64,000 nucleotides of DNA from Mactromeris polynyma (lineage: Eukaryota > Mollusca > Bivalvia > Venerida > Mactridae). A model generated the notes under the pieces. It was given only the letters and a program-made list of their open reading frames with translations, was not told where the DNA came from and did not search any database. The stretch is from assembly GCA_032209605.1 (NCBI GenBank), contig JASFXZ010000001.1:12666256-12730255 (forward strand), written 5' to 3'. Of this stretch, positions 58,668 through 64,000 are shown one piece after another. How positions within the stretch are numbered: the stretch's first letter is position 1; each line of letters starts with the position of its first letter. A program made the translations under genes and the position numbers.

Positions 58668-60644
58668 ATGTCAATTATTTTGACAAAACTTGAAATAAGT
58701 TGTTCTCCAATCTCTTGTTACAGTTGAATTTAATTTTGATGCTTTAGCATATTTATTAAAATCTTTGTCAGTAACACATTTATAGAATGCAGCATTTCAT
58801 TCAATCATCAAGGAACAAAATCAGATGTTGTGCAAGGTATATGCGCTGAAATGCTTGTTTTCAACGATTACTTCAATCAGAATCATTTATCATTATCTTC
58901 ATACAGTTTAAGTTTATATCACTACAGCTATATTCCCATCAGAAATTATTTGGGCATATCAATGCAACATTAGTCTCTGATGGGTGGTTTACTTCGTTTT
59001 TTCAAACATGTTTTTGTGAGTAAAATCTATCTACAAATACACATACGTCAGCAATGTGCTGGATTACATATCACATTAAAATAAAATTATCATCAATTAT
59101 TGCAAATAAGCTATTCATTATTAAGGACTCGCTGATTAGCTATGGGTGCATATAGTTTTATTTGTCCAAAATAGAGAATATCAACTGCGAATTTTCAAGC
59201 ACAGGTTAATTCATTTAAAATGACTTATAATGACAGTATACATGATAATGAAATTGTCTAATCATGATAATTTTATGTTTATAATAGATTATATTTCATC
59301 GCAATATATTTTAAACTGTTACGTTTAGGTGACTTGTATGTGCTTGCATACCTATGACCATTCATTCATTATTATAGACACAAAAACGATAATAATGTAA
59401 TCATCATTAGATCAGAATACATGTACACTGTCTGCAGTTACTGGCACAGTATACAAGACCGGGTACAAATCATGTATATACCATAACTACCAAATTTCCC
59501 TGGGTATTTAAATTAATCACCTGTACTGAATAAAATTGATTGATGTGTGAACAAAATCAAGACAACCAACCTATTTCACACAAACCCACATTTTGATGGA
59601 TCAGACATTCATAAATTAAATTTTAAACAGAAAAAAAATACATATGTATATTGCATGCGAGTCATAATGTAAATAACCTTTGCCATCAATACAACTGTGT
59701 ACAATGAATCCCCAAATTCAGTGCTTTGATTTTATCATCTTTAACATATTGGAAATAATATTCATTTAATACATTAAAATAAACATATCAGATTTAATAT
59801 AATGTCTGTATGGTAAAAGGGAGAGTAAATTGCCTATTGTCTTCAACAAATGGCTAGGTGGTAATTTTGTCAGTCATGGAAAGTGTGAAATTATTGCTTA
59901 ATAGCACACTATATTAGGAATAATCTCTCAATCCCAGTCAGTAATAGTTTTTAGTTCATAAACTAGTCTACTAATCTCTTTTGATATTGTTTCTTCCCTT
60001 CATTCACAGACTGTGTAATATTTTGTGTCTACTGAAAGACACTTTGTCTCTGTGATAGATACTTAACAACATGCAAAGAAAGAACTGTATATTTAAGCGT
60101 CTGGTGCACTATTTATTGATAGCAACAGTGCAGGCAAGCCCAGGCAATATATTACACGTGCACCAATGCTCATGAATATACTATGTTCCACAAATGGCTT
60201 AAGTTGTTTGCCTAAAAACAAGAATCCTCGATGCTCAACCTAATGGATGTTTGGTTTCATCTAATTATACTGAGCCATCAAAAACAGTATTGGATGTGTG
60301 TATGTATAAGAAGATGCCTCTGTGAATTTTTAAGGTGTTAATGGAAAACAAAAATGCCTTCATAGATAGATAACATTCCAAAGAAACAAATTTGCTAATA
60401 AATAAAAGAGGACTAGTTTAAGAGACGTGAACAATGTAGTAATGGCCTATGTTTATGGTCTTATTGATTTCAAATACTTAAGATTATTCTTTGCGCTAAA
60501 ATTTCCTTTGAAAAAAATGTTGGTAACCTAAATAAATTTTGTTACTCTGAATTCTAATTTTCTGTACTTTCCCTTGACAACAAGCCCATTTACTATATAT
60601 GCCATATTTAACGCTACCGCTCTATTTGACCCCCCCCCCCACCT
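58668..60644. other. AT-rich, no gene seen
   Basis: No frame, RNA gene or repeat was recognised. A C10 tract lies just before the next element (near 60632). Confidence 0.55.
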
Positions 60645-62203
60645 CCCAATTTTTTCGCAGCAGCCGTACTAACATGGTTTTGCTAATTACATATTCAGTG
60701 TTCTGTAAACCAATCAAATCTTACGTTAACCACCAAGGCAATTTCGCGCAATTTCTCTTCAATTTAAAAGTAGTTGTAACCTTGAAGCAGATTGGTTAAC
60801 ATTTTCTATAGTGTATTTCAAGATTTATCCAGTTAGTAGCCTTGTTATTCACTCACCACGGGGAATTCTCTGGTGTTGGAATTAAGAAGACTTTCTTGGT
60901 TTTATGTACCAGTCGCGAACATTTATATTCTTTTAATCAGATAAATCGCTATGTTACAAGTTGATTAACATGGATGTGTGAGTTCACAACTTACGCAATA
61001 AGTAATGTTGAACTATATTGAAACAGACTATACTGTGTCTATGATCACACTACAGAGTTATTTATTATGCCGTCTCATTCGGAACACCTCGGCATTATTG
61101 GCTCTCCCGAATACCACCAAGAAGTTACGATTGATGCAGTCTCAAACGCAGTGATCTCCCCTTACAGGTCTCGGAGTATTTGTAGTATATCGTAATTGAA
61201 TGACATTTAGGCATTTTTTATGTTGTACAACAAAATTTAACCTAGAGTGCAACCAATTTGCAAACTTCAAGTTGTGCCGACCATCTTTTTTAAAGATATT
61301 TCTTGTTGAGAAATGTTCCTAAACCGATACATGAAACATCTGATCATTTTCCATCACCAGAAAGCATTTCTCCAACAGTAAACCAGTTACCCTGGGCGAA
61401 ATCACTACAAATTCAAACTGCAAACTGTTCTCTAATCTTCCTAATGACTCCGGCTCATATTGTTTTAGAGATACGAGTGACACAAGATTTTGTGACGGAC
61501 GGACGGACAGACAGGCAGACAAAGCCAAATCTATATAAAAAGATGGTCGGCACTACCTGAAGCAAGCAAATTTTTGCAATCTGAAGGTTCAGATTTGCTT
61601 GCAACATAAAACATTGCCGATATATTATGATTGCCAGTCACTCGGTTACGCTACAGTGCAGAAACTCAGATACTTATAAGGGAGACCACTGTGTAGGAGA
61701 TAAAAAATAACTCTGTACCGCGATTAGTCATGGACAGTAAGTATTTTCTTAATTCCAACGCCGGACAATTTCCTGAGGGGTTGACTTACAACACTACTCA
61801 CAACATAAATCTTGAAATATACTATAGATTTACTTTCAGACCCACTGTTGTTAAGGAAAACAATATTATATGCATGTGCTTTTCTTACAACATGTCATGT
61901 GTTTACAATAATAAGAATAACGCCTCTATCGTGAATCAAAATGATTTCTTTGCAAACATAACATCATTGCACCTTGTGTTCATTACTTTGCTTTGGAAGA
62001 AAAAATACATAACAATAAACAAGTTTGGTTAACAAACTTATAGGCTTTAACGAAAAGTTAACAAATCCGCGTCACGATTACATGTGCACAACTGTGCGAT
62101 TGAAGAGAATTTGGTTTGGTGGGTAAAGTAAGATCTTATTGGTTTACACATCACTGATATGCAAATAGCAAAACCATGTTAGTACGGATGCGCCGAAAAA
62201 TAT
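60645..62203. mobile_element. 1.56-kb TIR element of the TTTTTCGGCGCAGCC family
   Basis: The left end (TTTTTTCGCAGCAGCCGTAC and CTAACATGGTTTTGCTAAT) is mirrored at 62165-62203 (reverse complement TTTTTCGGCGCATCCGTACT and AACATGGTTTTGC). The inverted similarity extends, weakly, for some 100 bases (CAATCAAATCTTACGTTAAC against CAATAAGATCTTACTTTACC). A diverged copy of the left half lies at 39757. No transposase or clear target duplication was seen. A 100-codon frame at 61730-62032 is AT-driven and not trusted. Confidence 0.7.
61258..61575. repeat. Inner inverted repeat, possible nested MITE
   Basis: GTGCCGACCATCTTTTTT near 61273 is inverted at 61537-61555 (AAAAAGATGGTCGGCAC), with weaker symmetry for another 20 bases outside. 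The interior ends GTGACGGACGGACGGACAGA, a motif also seen at 46620 and 48360. The left arm is shared with the copy at 41040, so it may belong to the host family instead of a separate insertion. Confidence 0.55.
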
Positions 62204-62259
62204 GGATATACAAGTAGATGTATGTATTATCTTATTCTGAAGTATTTCGAATAAGGGCA

Positions 62260-62647
62260 TATAGTAAAACCTTGTTATCTTGAGGAGCATTATGATGAGC
62301 ACCCAGTTTATCTCGAGGAGATTTTAAAGCCCCTGTGATTTCCTTCAAAGTTGTATATGGTTTTACCCTTTCATGACGAGCGTCGTCACGAGGCAGTCAT
62401 ATAGGCGAAATTTCACACCTTGTTGAAATGTCCGATTTTCTTATCGTACTCTGTGTTCACACCTTATGAGAATGGACCATTCAATAGCATAACATTTGAA
62501 TAATTTGTTTCACATTTGTATCAAAACAAAAGTATCGACTATGATGAACTTTCAGCTGCAGTTAACACCATTGATAACGATGGGCACATCGGTATCTCAA
62601 GCACTTTACTTGTCCTGATCACTCCTCGAGATTACAAGGTTTTACTG
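62260..62647. mobile_element. 388-bp pogo/Tigger-like MITE, TA duplication
   Basis: The left end TAGTAAAACCTTGTTATCTT and the right end (reverse complement CAGTAAAACCTTGTAATCTC) continue into GAGGAG on both sides. TA flanks at 62258-62259 and 62648-62649. Termini of the CAGTAxAACCTxGxxATC type with TA duplication are known from pogo/Tigger elements. No coding capacity. Confidence 0.85.
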
Positions 62648-62649
62648 TA

Positions 62650-63541
62650 TAATTATGCATAATGTCAAAATCGTCCAATTCTATAATTTAGAGTCCATCA
62701 GGCAATGGATATTTTAAGTAATCAAATCAACAAGGTATACCACAATTGACAGTGATAAGAGTCGTCTTTGATACCATGAATGTGCGGTCACCTACTGCAT
62801 GTCTCCCTTAAATAGTGAAAATCGTGCCGGGCCCCAGACAACGCCAACTCTATCTTTCATCCTATCACAGCACATGAACTTAAATCATTAAGATTGATCT
62901 GGCCCATCATAACGTAAAATAATTTAATGGGTCTCAACCAGTGTTTTGATACATTGGCTAAAAGATCTTTAATACAAACAATTGCAATGTATTACCAATT
63001 ACAAAATCTGGTTTTACCATGCTACTCATTGATAAAATCTGTAAAAAACCCTGCTTGTTAAAAAACTATAAGGTTTTTTTAACCTATAGATATTACAAAC
63101 TTTTTTCCACTAATACAGAGGTATACATTATTAGTATATTCTTTGATGACGCATATTTATTGGATGTTTCAACTATACAAAACATAGTTTTCATGTTTGT
63201 GTAGATGAAAAAGGTACGGGGGGGGGGGAAATGGCATTATAATACTGTTATGCAAAATGTCACTGAAGTTTCAATTTTGTTTCTGGTTTCAGAAACTTCT
63301 TCAACATTAAAAATTAGTAGAATAGAAACAGTATTATAAAGCTGTCAAAAGAAGCATGTAAAAGAATGAGAACTAATGGTGATAATGGATGTTCTCCATC
63401 AACTCAGATCAACGTCTATCTATAAGGATGCACCAGGCTTCTCAGATTCCAATATATTTGTTCTATTTAATAATTCCATATTACAGTACAACCATTGCAG
63501 TGTGGTCTTCTCTTGAGCAACAATCTCTTTTTTTCCTGCAG
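62650..63541. other. AT-rich, ends at a strong splice acceptor
   Basis: No gene was recognised. A G10 tract lies near 63219. The stretch ends in AATCTCTTTTTTTCCTGCAG, an excellent 3' splice site at 63539-63541 that leads into the Gln-rich frame. Confidence 0.5.
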
Positions 63542-64000
63542 TTAGAATTTACTATATACACAATAACAATCTCAAAAACAACAATCTCAAAAAACAACAA
63601 TCTCAACAACATTGTTCACTACAACAACAATCTCTACAAAATCAATCACTACTACACCAATCTCAACAACAATCACTACAACAACAATCTCAGCATCAAT
63701 CACTACAACAACAATCTCAGCATCAATCACTACAACAACAATCTCAGCATCAATCACTACTACACCAATCTCAACAACAATCACTACAACAACAATCTCA
63801 GCATCAATCACTACAACAACAATCTCAGCATCAATCACTACTACACCAATCTCAACAACAATCACTACCACAACAATCTCAGCATCAATCACTACTACAC
63901 CAATCTCAACAACAATCACTACAACAACAATCTCAGCATCAATCACTACAACAACAATCTCAGCATCAATCACTACTACACCAATCTCAACAACAATCAC
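63542..64000 (+). CDS. Possible Gln-rich repeat exon, or 27-bp minisatellite
   Basis: After the acceptor CTTTTTTTCCTGCAG the plus strand is open in one frame for 152 codons to the window end. The frame is first Asn/Lys-rich, then a 27-bp repeat encoding QSLQQQSQH alternating with QSLLHQSQQ. About 13 copies are present, and the unit length preserves the frame. A protein of this kind would be a low-complexity Gln/Ser/His polymer, as in some transcription factors or extracellular matrix proteins. Against coding: the opposite strand is also open (VVIDAEIVV type), and a noncoding minisatellite would look the same. Confidence 0.35.

Noticed and set aside
61730..62032. 100-codon frame on the plus strand
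   Set aside because: Asn/Tyr/Lys-rich reading of AT-rich DNA inside a TIR element. No domain or splice support.
63587..64000. 137-codon minus-strand Val/Ile-rich frame
   Set aside because: It is the reverse translation of the 27-bp repeat. The opposite strand has the splice acceptor and a more plausible composition.

Overview
The window is eukaryotic and most likely from a bivalve or related mollusc. Evidence: AT-rich intron-like DNA, no prokaryotic operons, GT/AG splice signals, a tRNA-headed SINE with the GAGGTCCCGTGT core seen in molluscs, and repeats carrying GGGCCATAACTC and GTGACCTTGACC, which I associate with bivalve genomes. The species cannot be fixed from sequence alone. Almost all recognisable content is mobile or tandemly repeated. 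Intact single-exon genes are absent, and the few host-gene signals are short spliced exons.

Layout. 1-680 is a 23/34-bp composite minisatellite. 2921-4150 is a 34-bp minisatellite and 5010-5219 a 35-bp one. 5324-5414 (-) is a probable first coding exon of a secreted protein. 6162-7080 is a local tandem duplication. 9653-13218 (-) holds a probable host gene: an NRF1-like promoter site, a 5' exon, a 43-nt exon and a terminal coding exon. Its presumed intron carries a 1.5-kb element with 52-bp inverted repeats and an 8-bp target duplication. 13612-20151 is a 6.5-kb satellite of about 177 copies of a 37-bp unit with visible higher-order repeats. 21256-24701 contains a SINE, and a 2.07-kb TIR element lying between two coding-like fragments.

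27310-27442 (+) is a candidate coding exon. 27732-29235 is a PIF/Harbinger element with TAA target duplications and a MADF-like reading frame. 29647-34535 is a nest: a broken LINE is interrupted by a Tc1/mariner element, which itself holds a 9-bp-TSD element, and by a Helentron-like element. 39757-42208 holds copies of an interspersed family and a TA-flanked MITE. 44816-46687 is a 168-bp array split by a LINE tail. 48180-49345 and 49562-50678 are further molluscan repeats. 55158-58654 is a Harbinger-like remnant next to a LINE that has kept ORF1 but lost ORF2, flanked by a 13-bp target duplication. 60645-62647 holds two TIR elements. 63542-64000 is a 27-bp, frame-preserving repeat that may be a Gln-rich exon running off the window.

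No operon-like cooperation exists. The architecture is one of repeated insertion, each layer datable by what it interrupts. Large stretches (34.5-39.7 kb, 50.7-55.1 kb, 58.7-60.6 kb) show nothing I can assign.
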